From the IMG/VR virus record IMGVR_UViG_3300021962_000030, positions 1 to 64,000 of that record: a stretch of DNA of 64,000 nucleotides. One strand, 5' to 3'. Under the pieces are notes generated by a model. That model was given only the letters and a program-made list of their open reading frames with translations. It was not told the DNA's origin and did not search any database. The position numbers and the translations under genes are program-made. The first letter of the stretch is position 1; each line of letters starts with the position of its first letter. The DNA is from a virus. Of this stretch, positions 55,639 through 64,000 are shown one piece after another.

Positions 55639-56253
55639 TCAAGCACCAGCACCAGCAGCTTCTGGGTAGAAGTATTGAACTTGCAGTTCTACTGTGAACT
55701 CCTCAAGAGTATCTGTTGACTCATAGGAGAGGTCAATTGCAGAAACATTAGTTGGGAATACATCCACGAACTGGTATTGTGCCAGAATTTCAGCATTTCC
55801 ACTATCGGTTGCATTGCCCTGTTGTACAACAGGTGCTCTACCAAGCTGGAAGACCTTTGCCATGCCCATGTAATCGGCAGGATTGGTGAGACCAGAGTGA
55901 TCGCCATACTGAGCGACGTTCTGCATCCATGCTTCGAAGGATCTTCTGTGACTGAAGTTCTCATCGTTGATGACTGTGATGGTCCAGGTGTCGAAGGTTC
56001 TGTCTCCAGCAACCTTCAGAATACGACCTCTGAATGGAACATCAACGGGAGCAACGTTAGAAGCTGGCAGAGCAGCTGCCTTGCACAGGAATCTGAAGTT
56101 GTTGGCGTCGAATGTGCCACCACCATCACCTTGAACGCCCAGATTAACTCCGGTTGGGAAAGTTACGTCAACCTCAAAGAGGTTGGGGCGGGCACCGCCG
56201 CCAACCAATTGAGACTTAAATTGTGATACGCCTCTGACTGGAATAGTTGCCAT
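55639..56253 (-). CDS. 19: Tail tube protein (T4 gp19)
   Basis: 204 residues. RPNLFEVDVTFP, FLCKAAALPASNVAPVDVPFRGRILKVAGDRTFDTWTITVINDENF match T4 gp19 (ARPNLFQVEI, KINVAGDRTFDDWTVTVMNDE). Hexameric rings stack to form the tube through the tail. Confidence 0.97.
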   Translation of the reverse strand: MATIPVRGVSQFKSQLVGGGARPNLFEVDVTFPTGVNLGVQGDGGGTFDANNFRFLCKAAALPASNVAPVDVPFRGRILKVAGDRTFDTWTITVINDENFSHRRSFEAWMQNVAQYGDHSGLTNPADYMGMAKVFQLGRAPVVQQGNATDSGNAEILAQYQFVDVFPTNVSAIDLSYESTDTLEEFTVELQVQYFYPEAAGAGA

Positions 56254-56300
56254 TTTTTAAATCCTCTTGCTGTAGTTTGTGATATGGTTTACAGTTAAAA

Positions 56301-58487
56301 TCAAACGGTGCCTGCAACCTCTTCGAAGTCAACTCCGGTGCGAGTTGCTACGAAGGTCAGGGTTACATAGTTAATGGACTTAGCAGGCTTCAGGAAGATG
56401 TCTGCTCTGAACTCGTTATTGTCAATAACGTCAGGTGTGTTGTTTGTCTCATCGCAAACTACAAGGAATCCATACAGACCACGCTTCGCTTGAACATCGC
56501 GGAGATAAGGTTCTACGATGTTTACGAAGTTTGCTCTTGTAATTTGGTCATTCAGTTCGAAGAGTTGTGCCTGAGCGGATCTCTCAAGTGCTTGCTCCAC
56601 GGTAAGGAACAGACGACGAACGTTAATTCTATCGAATGCGGATGAATATCCGAGAGCAGTCTTATCACCGAAGAGAAGAATACCAATTCCTGGTTGGTTC
56701 ACAATCGCGTTTACACGTTGTGGATACAGGCGGTCTCTTTGTGCCTTATTAGGATTATAAGCAAGTTTGATTGCGTTGTTCAGAATGCCTCTTTGCTGAC
56801 CCGCTGGTGAGAACCAAGGATATGCAAAGATGCTAGTTCTTACACACAGACCGGCAACGTCTGCGTTACATGGAATCCAGCGGAATCTGTTGTTGAAGCG
56901 GTCATACATGTACTTATAACCACTGTCAAATGTCACGTATGAAGAAGATCCAAGTGAGCTGAAGAACTCAATTACGTTGTCAGTTTGAGTATTTGTATTT
57001 GTCAGATCAACAACGTCTTCACGGTGAGGTGAAATCATCGCCATGCAATCCTTTCTCAGGTTTGCAACAGAGATTAGGTGATTTGCCTTGGCCTGTGATT
57101 CATCCTTATAAAGGCAACCAGGACCCATGATTAGGTAATCAACCGCGATTTCGTCTCTGTTGGCGAAGAGTTCGTAACCAGTAATTAGGTCTCCAAGTTC
57201 TGCCTTCATACCACCAGCAGCAGAGTAGTCAACACCACCAGTAAGGTTGTATGTGACATTACCGATAGAGCTGAAGTTGAGGCTCTGTACATCGCGGTTC
57301 CAGGAACCATCAGACTCGGTGATTGGATTCCATCCACCAAGAGTATCAAATCCGTTTGCTCTTGGAGTTGTATCGTGATATGTGTCTACACCAGTTGATG
57401 GGTTGTCACCAACAAACAGATAGTCGGAGAATTGTGCGATATACTCCTTCCAGAAGATCTTCTGAGGCGAGTTGACTGCAGAGATGCAATCTTTTGCCTT
57501 GGAGATGTTAATGTGCTTCTCTAGGAGGTTTCCGGTGATGCCTGTTACGGTTCCGCTGTCATCGATGACAACAACGTGCATCGCGTCGTTCTTACCTCTT
57601 CTATCAGAAGCGTAGCGGTTTGTTTGTGGTTTTGGAGCAATAGATCTCCAGTAGATCGATGCGTTTGTGAGTTCAAGTTTCTGGGACTCGTACCAATCAG
57701 TAACCTCAGCAGCAATAAATCCAGTACCAACTCCAGCACCAGAGTTATTGACGAAGCTCAGGGAGTCATTCTTGAGGTATGAAGCAACTCTAGAGAACTC
57801 TGCATAAGAAATTGCAGTTGCGACTCCAGCAGAAGTTACTCTCTCAACGATCTTAACATCGATGGTGCTGTTGCCAGTTGCGGCAGTTGTAACACCAGTA
57901 ATGATGCCCTTCACATAACCGGTGAAGAGTTCTGTAGCACCAACACCAGCGAATACGCTATTGATGCCAACGGTTACACCATAACCGATCAGAGCACCAG
58001 CAGCGCCAAGGTCAGCAGTAGCAATACCGATGGTCTGGTCTGCCAGATCGTCGATCATGCAAACTTTAAGGTTGTTTGCCCAAGATCCAGGGTTCTTCGC
58101 AGCAAAGACATAATCGGCAATATCATCTGCCCAATTTGCCTCATAGTCGTCAAAGTTCTTGATCTTTACTGTGGTGTTTGCAGCACCAACACCAGCATTA
58201 GCATTGTTAAGTGCTCCACCATCTGCTCTTACGACTTTAAGAATGCCGCCATAAGAGAGGAATGATGAGCAGCTCAGCCAATACTCATACTGTGCATCAG
58301 TAGAAAGTGGCTTACCGAAGTTCTTGATGAGATCCTGCTCGGTAAAGATGTCAATTGGGTCTTCAACTGGACCGATTGCAAAGGGACCCGCAATTGCTCC
58401 AATATTATCTAAAACATTATCAGCTCTTCCTACTGTTAAGTCAACCTCCCTAATCAATACGCCGGGAGACAATTGAGGAGTCGCCAT
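56301..58487 (-). CDS. 18: Tail sheath protein (T4 gp18)
   Basis: 728 residues, somewhat longer than T4 gp18 (659). SPGVLIREVDLT start, DNIGAIAGPFAIGPVEDPI, VRTSIFAYPWFSPAGQQRGIL and FNRINVRRLFLTVEQAL-type motif (FDRINVRRLFL) near the C-terminus are diagnostic. Forms the contractile sheath. Confidence 0.97.
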   Translation of the reverse strand: MATPQLSPGVLIREVDLTVGRADNVLDNIGAIAGPFAIGPVEDPIDIFTEQDLIKNFGKPLSTDAQYEYWLSCSSFLSYGGILKVVRADGGALNNANAGVGAANTTVKIKNFDDYEANWADDIADYVFAAKNPGSWANNLKVCMIDDLADQTIGIATADLGAAGALIGYGVTVGINSVFAGVGATELFTGYVKGIITGVTTAATGNSTIDVKIVERVTSAGVATAISYAEFSRVASYLKNDSLSFVNNSGAGVGTGFIAAEVTDWYESQKLELTNASIYWRSIAPKPQTNRYASDRRGKNDAMHVVVIDDSGTVTGITGNLLEKHINISKAKDCISAVNSPQKIFWKEYIAQFSDYLFVGDNPSTGVDTYHDTTPRANGFDTLGGWNPITESDGSWNRDVQSLNFSSIGNVTYNLTGGVDYSAAGGMKAELGDLITGYELFANRDEIAVDYLIMGPGCLYKDESQAKANHLISVANLRKDCMAMISPHREDVVDLTNTNTQTDNVIEFFSSLGSSSYVTFDSGYKYMYDRFNNRFRWIPCNADVAGLCVRTSIFAYPWFSPAGQQRGILNNAIKLAYNPNKAQRDRLYPQRVNAIVNQPGIGILLFGDKTALGYSSAFDRINVRRLFLTVEQALERSAQAQLFELNDQITRANFVNIVEPYLRDVQAKRGLYGFLVVCDETNNTPDVIDNNEFRADIFLKPAKSINYVTLTFVATRTGVDFEEVAGTV

Positions 58488-58524
58488 GTTTTTTTGCTCC
58501 TTGAAACTCAGATATTTCTAAAAA

Positions 58525-58532
58525 TATTTATT
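58525..58532 (-). promoter_or_regulatory. Late promoter AATAAATA
   Basis: A one-base variant 37 bp before gp18. Confidence 0.45.
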
Positions 58533-58543
58533 AATTTGAACAT

Positions 58544-60193
58544 TTACATGTAGTCCCACATGTGTGCCATGTCTCCATACTCGTCTGTAAACCATCTATC
58601 GCCATTTTCATCAACGAAACTTCCGTCTTCTGTTCCATCAACAATAAACCCAAAAGGAGCCATGTCCTGTTCTATCTGATTTTTCTGCTCTTCATATAAA
58701 CGCTTTCTCACATCTTGATCAGTTAGTTCCTTAAAGTAGTCTTGTGCAACTAACCAAGCATAGATCACCAAGCACATTGCCAGGTCATCATTACACCCCT
58801 CTTCTGCCTCAAAGGAGTTGTGTTTCTGAATGAATGTGGTTAATTCACTCATAATATCATAATCCCAGAATAGAAGTTTATCTTCTTCTATCATGGTCTT
58901 GAGATTGAGTGATCCAACCTTCTTCACGGTCTTGGACATTTTCACACCCATCTGGGTCTTCTTTCCAGAAAATCCCTGACCAACAATCTGTCCAGCTCTA
59001 CCACGCATCGAGCACATGAGTATGTTCTGATACTCCAGATCGTAGTGTAGAATGCTGGCAACCTGATCTCCAACATCATTCACTTCACACAAAATATATG
59101 CATTATTATAGTTCTTCGCGACTTCATAAATGACGCTTGGAAACAGCATCGGTTTAATATCATTATTCCTATACTTGGCAACAACCTTATGTGGGAATGT
59201 TGTGATATCAACCACAACAAATGCCGAGTAATCCTTACTGACACCTCTTGCAACATCAACTGTAATCAAATAGTCATTATTTTTTACCGCATCATAATAT
59301 ACATCCAATCCACTACTACTGGTTTGTGGCGTCTCATAGATGAGAGAACGTAGTTTACTTGGCGCAATAAGAGTATCAACAGATCCAAGAAATTCACATT
59401 CAAACTCAACTTTGAATTGTGCTTCCGATGTATTTGCAATGGTCTGTGCTTTCCATTCACTATCGCGCCCAGGAACTTCTGACCAATGAACATCTGTTGG
59501 CACGTATTCATTCTTTCCGCGTTCGGCATCGTGCCACATGCGGTAGAAGTGATTCATACCATGTGGCGTTGATACAATAATAACCTTCGTAGATTTACCT
59601 GAGGTAATTGTTGGATATACCGACGCAAAGAATGAATCTGCGATGTGATTTGGAACGAATGCAAATTCGTCCAGGAATAGAATGTTGAAAGACATTCCTC
59701 GGACGGCAGATGCTGACGTGGATGCTGCTAGGATCTTTGATCCATTCTCTAATTCTAAGGACCCCCTGTTCCACGACAAGATGCCTTGTTGCATCCACTT
59801 GGGCAAATTCTCATAAGCAATCTGCAACCTACCCAAAAGTTCCCTAGCAGTTGCTGCTTTGTTTGCCAGAATGCCAATATTTACACTGTCATTAAATACC
59901 GCATAGTGAAGAAGAAATGACACCACAGTGGTAGATTTACCAGTCTGTCGGGGCATCTTACAGATATTAAATCTATGATCATGAAAATTTTGTATCAGTT
60001 TCTGCTGAAACGGATACATTTTAAATGGTTGCAAACCATGATCAAGAGTTACGATCTGGATGTAATTTTGCGTAAAGTATACCGGATCTTCTTTACACTT
60101 GATGAACTCAAGAATCTGGTCTTGAGTGAATTCCATCTGGGTATTAGCCTTTTTAAGATTAGGGTTCCCCAGGTATATGTCATGCCCCGCCAT
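58544..60193 (-). CDS. 17: Terminase large subunit (T4 gp17)
   Basis: 549 residues. ATPase: Walker A MPRQTGKST (about residue 82) and Walker B ILFLDEFAF. C-terminal RNase H-like nuclease: TVDVARGVSKDYSAFVVVD with the first Asp, LCEVNDVG and CNDDLAMCLVIYAW with the last Asp. Packages DNA through the portal. Confidence 0.97.
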   Translation of the reverse strand: MAGHDIYLGNPNLKKANTQMEFTQDQILEFIKCKEDPVYFTQNYIQIVTLDHGLQPFKMYPFQQKLIQNFHDHRFNICKMPRQTGKSTTVVSFLLHYAVFNDSVNIGILANKAATARELLGRLQIAYENLPKWMQQGILSWNRGSLELENGSKILAASTSASAVRGMSFNILFLDEFAFVPNHIADSFFASVYPTITSGKSTKVIIVSTPHGMNHFYRMWHDAERGKNEYVPTDVHWSEVPGRDSEWKAQTIANTSEAQFKVEFECEFLGSVDTLIAPSKLRSLIYETPQTSSSGLDVYYDAVKNNDYLITVDVARGVSKDYSAFVVVDITTFPHKVVAKYRNNDIKPMLFPSVIYEVAKNYNNAYILCEVNDVGDQVASILHYDLEYQNILMCSMRGRAGQIVGQGFSGKKTQMGVKMSKTVKKVGSLNLKTMIEEDKLLFWDYDIMSELTTFIQKHNSFEAEEGCNDDLAMCLVIYAWLVAQDYFKELTDQDVRKRLYEEQKNQIEQDMAPFGFIVDGTEDGSFVDENGDRWFTDEYGDMAHMWDYM

Positions 60194-60281
60194 AATAACT
60201 TACAAACTCTCCACAAAAACTTGTATAATGTATATCGTCTAAAAATCGAACTAATCAGAACAAAGGTTAAGAGTAGTTCTT

Positions 60282-61412
60282 CTACCATTTAACTTTGTTT
60301 GCCCAGTATGCAGCACTCATCTTTCCTTTTGCAATATTCTTTGCATGTCTAGTTTGGAATCTATGGCGACGACTTGCATATTCTTTAGATTCTCCCTCTT
60401 TCTTTGGAGATCCCTTCACTCCCCTTTGACCGAAGCGAATAATCTTTTCCTTGCCATCCGCACATGCCTTTACAACATGCGACTTTCCGGTTTCTCCAGA
60501 ACCGTGGGATTGTGCCTTTGGCTTGTTACATGCCATAGCATCCTTATCAATACCCTCACGCACCTGTAGGAGCATTCCGGGATTGAAGTCTGTAACCTTA
60601 TATCTAATCAATCTGCAACCAGGATATACCTTATTAATCTGATCTAACACTTGCTTTCTTGTTGGGAACTTTGCCTGAGCAAAGAACATCTTATGAACAA
60701 AGTTTCTTCCTCTCCAATAAACCTCAACGAAAACGAGATTTCCTACTGCAGCATCCAAGCGACGAATTGCTTCCTTGATTTCTTCTGAACATACACAAGG
60801 ATTACGCTCACATACTGGGCAAATATCACACTTGCATTCTTTCTTACCACACTTTTCACACTCTCCACAATTTTCACATTCTTCCTTCACTTTTATTTGA
60901 GTATACACTCTCTTCTTACCATCTGGAGATGGGACAAACTCACCAAAATCACCAGCAGATGGATCATTCTTATCTACATCACCATCAACATCAACATCAA
61001 CTCTCTTTACTGCTTTTTTTACTAAGGACTTTAAATTTCTATCTGGAATTTCGTGTGGAGCATGAATTTTGAGTTTTCCCCCAGCGGTTCCTGCTGGTGT
61101 TCCCTGATCCTTTTTATCTACATCACTATCAACATCGGTGTCAATTCTCCCAACTGCCTTCTTAACAAGAGACGCTAGATTTGATTTGGGAACTTCATGA
61201 ACTCCATGAACCTTGGACTTTTGTTCATCCATGGCCATTCTAATCATTCTGGATTGATTTTCCAATCTATCTCTTTTATCACAATTACCCCTCTTTTCAC
61301 AACCAACTTCTTTTTGAGCCTCCATATCCTTATCAAATGCCTTAAGAGACATCTTCTCTTTTGGAAGTGGCTTCTTTGCTTCGTGAATATTGTTGGATTT
61401 ATCGTAGGTCAT
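60282..61412 (-). CDS. Modular protein with DxDxD loops and Cys-rich zinc-like region
   Basis: 376 residues. Two tandem units of 48 residues (HEVPKSNLASLVKKAVGRID and HEIPDRNLKSLVKKAVKRVD) each end in an acidic loop of form DxDxD(G/S)DxDKxD (91-102, 139-150), the same template as in the 929-residue head protein. Residues 179-208 hold nine Cys in CxxC pairs (CENCGECEKCGK, CDICPVCERNPCVC), a likely double zinc site. An alpha/beta domain (VGNLVFVEVYWRGRNFVHKMFFAQ) follows. The end, RFGQRGVKGSP...RHAKNIAKGKMSAAYWANKVKW, is a conserved phage module. It stands where terminase small subunit gp16 lies in relatives, but shows no gp16 likeness. Confidence 0.75.
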   Translation of the reverse strand: MTYDKSNNIHEAKKPLPKEKMSLKAFDKDMEAQKEVGCEKRGNCDKRDRLENQSRMIRMAMDEQKSKVHGVHEVPKSNLASLVKKAVGRIDTDVDSDVDKKDQGTPAGTAGGKLKIHAPHEIPDRNLKSLVKKAVKRVDVDVDGDVDKNDPSAGDFGEFVPSPDGKKRVYTQIKVKEECENCGECEKCGKKECKCDICPVCERNPCVCSEEIKEAIRRLDAAVGNLVFVEVYWRGRNFVHKMFFAQAKFPTRKQVLDQINKVYPGCRLIRYKVTDFNPGMLLQVREGIDKDAMACNKPKAQSHGSGETGKSHVVKACADGKEKIIRFGQRGVKGSPKKEGESKEYASRRHRFQTRHAKNIAKGKMSAAYWANKVKW

Positions 61413-61464
61413 TTTACCGATAATTTTGCCATATTAGTTATTTAGTAAATACTTACATGAGGGC

Positions 61465-61493
61465 TTGACAAGTTCTTAAATACCCATTAGACT
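61465..61493 (+). promoter_or_regulatory. Plus-strand sigma-70 promoter, copy B of the repeated element
   Basis: TTGACA (61465-61470), 17 bp, TAGACT (61488-61493), reading into the oxygenase gene at 61564. Confidence 0.75.
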
Positions 61494-61535
61494 ACCTTTG
61501 TTAGGGTTGATAGATGAGGTATAGCTTAGCTTTAA
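61488..61535 (+). repeat. Repeated 48-bp promoter-leader element, copy B
   Basis: Differs from copy A (44325-44372) at three positions. It encodes MRYSLALKT (61515-61544) ahead of the oxygenase start. Confidence 0.85.
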
Positions 61536-61563
61536 AGACATGATACTTTGAGCATAAACTAAT

Positions 61564-62163
61564 ATGAAATCTAAATTTCTTGAGTTGGGATATCACTATA
61601 TTCCTAATATTATCACTAAAAGTGAGGCAATTGCAATCAAATATCAGAATCTTTGTGATCTTCTGAAGGTGCATGGTAATCTGCAGGGACAATATGATCC
61701 AGACAGGGGAAGAGTTTTAACCATATACACTCCTCCATCATGCACGTATATTATGCCAAGAGTTCATAAGATATTGGAAAATCTTTGTGGTGAGGAACTG
61801 CTTCCAACATATTGGTTCTCTACGACATATCATAATGGAGGTAGAATGAATTGTCACGTGGATAGGCCATCATGTGAGATTTCTATTACTATGAATATCT
61901 GTGGAGATGCTAAGTGGCCAATCAAATTAAAGGACAAATCTGGCAAGGTTCAATCGGCAATAACTCCTCCCGGATATGGAGTTGCATATCTTGGAACAGA
62001 AGTTCAACATTGGAGAAGTCCATTAAGAACTCATGATAAAGATAAATTTATGCAACTATTTCTTCATTTCGTAAGAAAGAATGGACCATATGCTGATTAT
62101 GCTTTTGATGGCCAAAAGTTCAATCATGAGAGATTGAAATATGCCTATGTCTCCTCATCATAA
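61564..62163 (+). CDS. 2-oxoglutarate/Fe(II)-dependent oxygenase-like protein
   Basis: 199 residues on the plus strand. YHNGGRMNCHVDRPSCEISITMNI carries the HxD iron-binding pair, and GVAYLGTEVQHWRSPL the distal His. Such enzymes hydroxylate proteins, nucleobases or small molecules; the substrate is unknown. One of few plus-strand genes, with its own early-type promoter and a leader carrying the repeated element. Its 3' end overlaps the convergent gene at 62145 by 19 bases. Confidence 0.85.
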   Translation: MKSKFLELGYHYIPNIITKSEAIAIKYQNLCDLLKVHGNLQGQYDPDRGRVLTIYTPPSCTYIMPRVHKILENLCGEELLPTYWFSTTYHNGGRMNCHVDRPSCEISITMNICGDAKWPIKLKDKSGKVQSAITPPGYGVAYLGTEVQHWRSPLRTHDKDKFMQLFLHFVRKNGPYADYAFDGQKFNHERLKYAYVSSS

Positions 62164-62942
62164 GCATCAGGTGCTTCACTAAGAATATCTGATGGAGAAT
62201 CTAGATCTTCAATTACCTTTTTATATTCATATAGAAGAAACCATCTTCGATATTGTCTTCTGATTACCAAATCCTTTCTAATCTGATATTGTGGATAATC
62301 TTGAGCAGGGAACGTTGGATTGCCATGAGTTTCTGGTGGTGGTGGAGGTAGTCTTTTTGGAAATCCAATATTCCCAAGATTTACTATTATATTTCTCCAG
62401 TCCTTAAATTCCTGAGTTAATTCCTGAGGTACAGTAATCACACCCTCATCAATCAGATGTGAAACAAAATTATTAATTCGTGTATTTAATGTGGATTTAA
62501 TATCATTTAATAGTGTAACTCTTCTTACATGCTGCATATCATCATGAGCAGATGTTATGCCGTTAAAAGTTTCCTGATCAATAACTTCTAAAGATGAGTA
62601 TTGACTTAAATCATGTTCTTTGGTGTAAGTGACATTATATCTCAACACCTCATACACATTCCCTCTTATTGGACCCCATGGAGTTGTGGTGGTAAATCCT
62701 GCATAAGTTACTATTCCAACTGAAATATCATTTTGAAGATTTTGTAGATTGCCCTCATCAACTATTTCTGTAAATTCAAAATTCTCCGGACATTGTGAAA
62801 GCATGTATGGATATCCATTCTCATCTTCCAGTACGTGTATCACATTCAAACCTTCAATTCTTTCATATCGAAGATCTCTTTTTGATCTGGAGGATGCTAT
62901 TCCAACCTTGTTATCAATATAATAGTGTTTGATTAGTGTCAT
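62145..62942 (-). CDS. Unknown protein between two oxygenases
   Basis: 265 residues. No recognisable domain. A proline stretch (PKRLPPPPPETHGNP) separates an N-terminal beta-rich part from a C-terminal part with basic-aromatic YQIRKDLVIRRQYRRWFLLYEYKK. It overlaps the upstream oxygenase as ATGA and runs convergently into the plus-strand oxygenase. It may be a fibre-related or modification-related protein. Confidence 0.65.
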   Translation of the reverse strand: MTLIKHYYIDNKVGIASSRSKRDLRYERIEGLNVIHVLEDENGYPYMLSQCPENFEFTEIVDEGNLQNLQNDISVGIVTYAGFTTTTPWGPIRGNVYEVLRYNVTYTKEHDLSQYSSLEVIDQETFNGITSAHDDMQHVRRVTLLNDIKSTLNTRINNFVSHLIDEGVITVPQELTQEFKDWRNIIVNLGNIGFPKRLPPPPPETHGNPTFPAQDYPQYQIRKDLVIRRQYRRWFLLYEYKKVIEDLDSPSDILSEAPDAYDEET

Positions 62943-63595
62943 CGAATTTTGATTCCATACTTAGTTTCTATTTCTTGATCGACCTCATCTAATGTTTTAA
63001 CACCTTGAACTGTAAACCATGTGACCATAGAATAGCGAACACCTTTCGTTACTGGTTCTACTTGATGTAGATAATGTTGTGTGGAGGGGAAACAAATCAT
63101 AAGTCCTGGTTCGGGTCTAATTCTGATCTTTAATTCTGGGAAAACCAATTCACCACCTTCAAAATCGTCATTCAAAAATATTACGCACGAAAGATCCCTA
63201 TCAACTGATTTTTTCCATTGCATAGATCCATCTGGATTTCGCCACTTAGCAACACCGTCATAATGTGGTTTATAGTGCCCACCAACTTCATACTTCAACA
63301 GTTGTGGTGGCTCAGAATCTTTAATCTTAAATCCATAAAAGGGATTGATAATCCTATGAACTACATTGTGCAACAAATCGGTGAGTTCTGGAATAATACC
63401 CCCAATATCAATGGTTTTAGTATCCCGAATACGTTTGTCTACTTTTTCACATAGGTCTCCTGTTCCCATCTTTTCGGGGGCAAAAACACCGGCCGGTAGA
63501 GATGCCGTATCTCCTACATAGTCCATCATAAATTTCAACCCATCTCCATTAAGAACATGCGTCTGTATTAATATATTACCAAGGAGATTATTCAT
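62939..63595 (-). CDS. 2OG-Fe(II) oxygenase, prolyl-4-hydroxylase type
   Basis: 218 residues. LLKYEVGGHYKPHYDG supplies the HxD motif, and TQHYLHQVEPVTKGVRYSMVTWF the distal His and the Arg that binds 2-oxoglutarate. FLNDDFEGGELVFPEL is typical of the P4H family. Common in cyanophages; targets may be phage tail proteins or host proteins. Confidence 0.92.
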   Translation of the reverse strand: MNNLLGNILIQTHVLNGDGLKFMMDYVGDTASLPAGVFAPEKMGTGDLCEKVDKRIRDTKTIDIGGIIPELTDLLHNVVHRIINPFYGFKIKDSEPPQLLKYEVGGHYKPHYDGVAKWRNPDGSMQWKKSVDRDLSCVIFLNDDFEGGELVFPELKIRIRPEPGLMICFPSTQHYLHQVEPVTKGVRYSMVTWFTVQGVKTLDEVDQEIETKYGIKIR

Positions 63596-63624
63596 ACTAT
63601 ATTATAGCGATAGTTTATTTAGAC

Positions 63625-64000
63625 CTATAATCCAAAAATATTAATAGACCTTTTCTTTCTCCAAAATTCCAAATTTGAATATTTTTTTATTGTATTTTGG
63701 TCTAGATAATCGGAAATATTTCGACTTACACCTTTTATTTGAGGACGAACTATGTGCATATTTTGAATTCCATATGCAGCATCATCTTCCACCTCATTTT
63801 GCTGAATGCCCTCAAAATTGTGTTCGTAGTGATTTAATTCTAAAAAATCATAAATCAGATTCATGGTTTTTTGTGGGTTACTCAGAATATCATCATACTC
63901 AACAAATAATAGGTTTTTTTCGTGCCCCCTAGAAATTGCTGCCTGCAGAATACGATAATATTCCCCAACAGATCCTCCTTTGGACATGAGATACTCACAG
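63625..64000 (-). CDS. Sulfotransferase, C-terminal part (cut by window edge)
   Basis: The frame is open to the right edge (codons for C-E-Y-L precede the first ATG at 63987), so this is a fragment. NLLFVEYDDILSNPQKTMNLIYDFLEL matches the C-terminal PAPS-related region of sulfotransferases (VxYEDLxxDPxxTLxxIxxFLGL), and KGVSRNISDYLD is also typical. It probably transfers sulfate to a sugar or other acceptor in the virion or host envelope. The catalytic N-terminal part lies outside. Confidence 0.8.
   Translation of the reverse strand, partial: CEYLMSKGGSVGEYYRILQAAISRGHEKNLLFVEYDDILSNPQKTMNLIYDFLELNHYEHNFEGIQQNEVEDDAAYGIQNMHIVRPQIKGVSRNISDYLDQNTIKKYSNLEFWRKKRSINIFGL

Noticed and set aside
60197-60230. 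Plus-strand TTACAA-18-TATAAT upstream of gp17
   Set aside because: Poor -35 and spacing, no plus-strand gene or conserved leader follows; treated as chance in AT-rich DNA.
1-64000. CRISPR array, insertion sequence, integrase or attachment site
   Set aside because: I saw no regularly spaced direct repeats, transposase or integrase frames, or terminal inverted repeats. The genome looks like that of a strictly lytic T4-type phage.
1-64000. Photosynthesis genes (psbA, psbD, hli) as proof of a cyanobacterial host
   Set aside because: None is present in this window; host inference rests on MazG, Hsp20, DUF3110, CobS and gene order only.

Overview
The window is a continuous stretch of a T4-type myovirus genome whose gene content points to a marine cyanophage (Synechococcus/Prochlorococcus host). 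The case rests on the T4 replication and head modules in their usual order (gp61, gp41, UvsX, gp43, RegA, gp62, gp44, gp45, gp46, gp47, gp55, UvsW, UvsY, then gp23-gp22-gp21-gp20-gp19-gp18-gp17). It is joined by genes typical of cyanomyoviruses: MazG, Hsp20, peptide deformylase, a CobS-like ATPase with a VWA metallopeptidase partner, a DUF3110 protein of cyanobacterial type, and 2-oxoglutarate/Fe(II) oxygenases. No photosynthesis gene lies in this window, so the host assignment is inference. The DNA is AT-rich, and almost every gene reads on the minus strand.

Layout, left to right (transcription mostly right to left). 1-2672: an array of 21 tRNA genes (one cut by the window edge) with an HNH endonuclease and a possible 35-residue late gene inside it. 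2775-6662: peptide deformylase, three small proteins sharing a motif, a secreted lysozyme-like protein, and a plus-strand GIY-YIG-like gene. 6625-11141: nrdB, nrdA and primase gp61 behind a sigma-70 promoter. 11335-20380: a late block with a possible lysis protein, virion proteins, a 929-residue charged head protein and three enzymes (HIGH-type nucleotidyltransferase with a T4-like capsid-targeting N-terminus, a KxDG ligase-like protein, a PD-(D/E)xK-like protein). 20445-35320: the early/middle replication block (MazG, gp41, UvsX, gp43, Sm-like proteins, polymerase-beta-type nucleotidyltransferase, Hsp20, RegA, gp62, Dam, gp44, gp45, CobS-like ATPase). 35414-40119: VWA metallopeptidase and two further late head-type proteins. 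40187-46896: gp46, DUF3110, gp47, cupin, gp55, UvsW, UvsY. 46874-61412: the structural module. 61564-64000: two 2OG-Fe(II) oxygenases, an unknown protein and the C-terminal part of a sulfotransferase.

Regulation can be read directly. Host-type promoters (TTGACA/TATAAT-like, 16-17 bp spacers) precede tRNA, gp61/nrdA, gp44, gp47 and gp55 units. T4-type late promoters (TATAAATA, or NATAAATA) precede head, tail and putative lysis genes, in line with the gp55/gp45 late-transcription genes encoded here. Rho-independent terminators separate units, and several are fused to late promoters.

The observations I rate highest are: (1) a late-expressed enzyme cassette at 13843-20380 whose nucleotidyltransferase looks head-packaged; (2) two near-identical 48-bp plus-strand promoter-leader elements 17 kb apart, each encoding a tiny M-x-YSLAL peptide; (3) two tandem 28-29 residue membrane micropeptides with their own late promoters between gp23 and the gp3-position gene; (4) terminator/late-promoter fusions; (5) a gp44 promoter with an operator-like palindrome in its spacer; (6) a gene whose 5' half is strikingly GC-rich.
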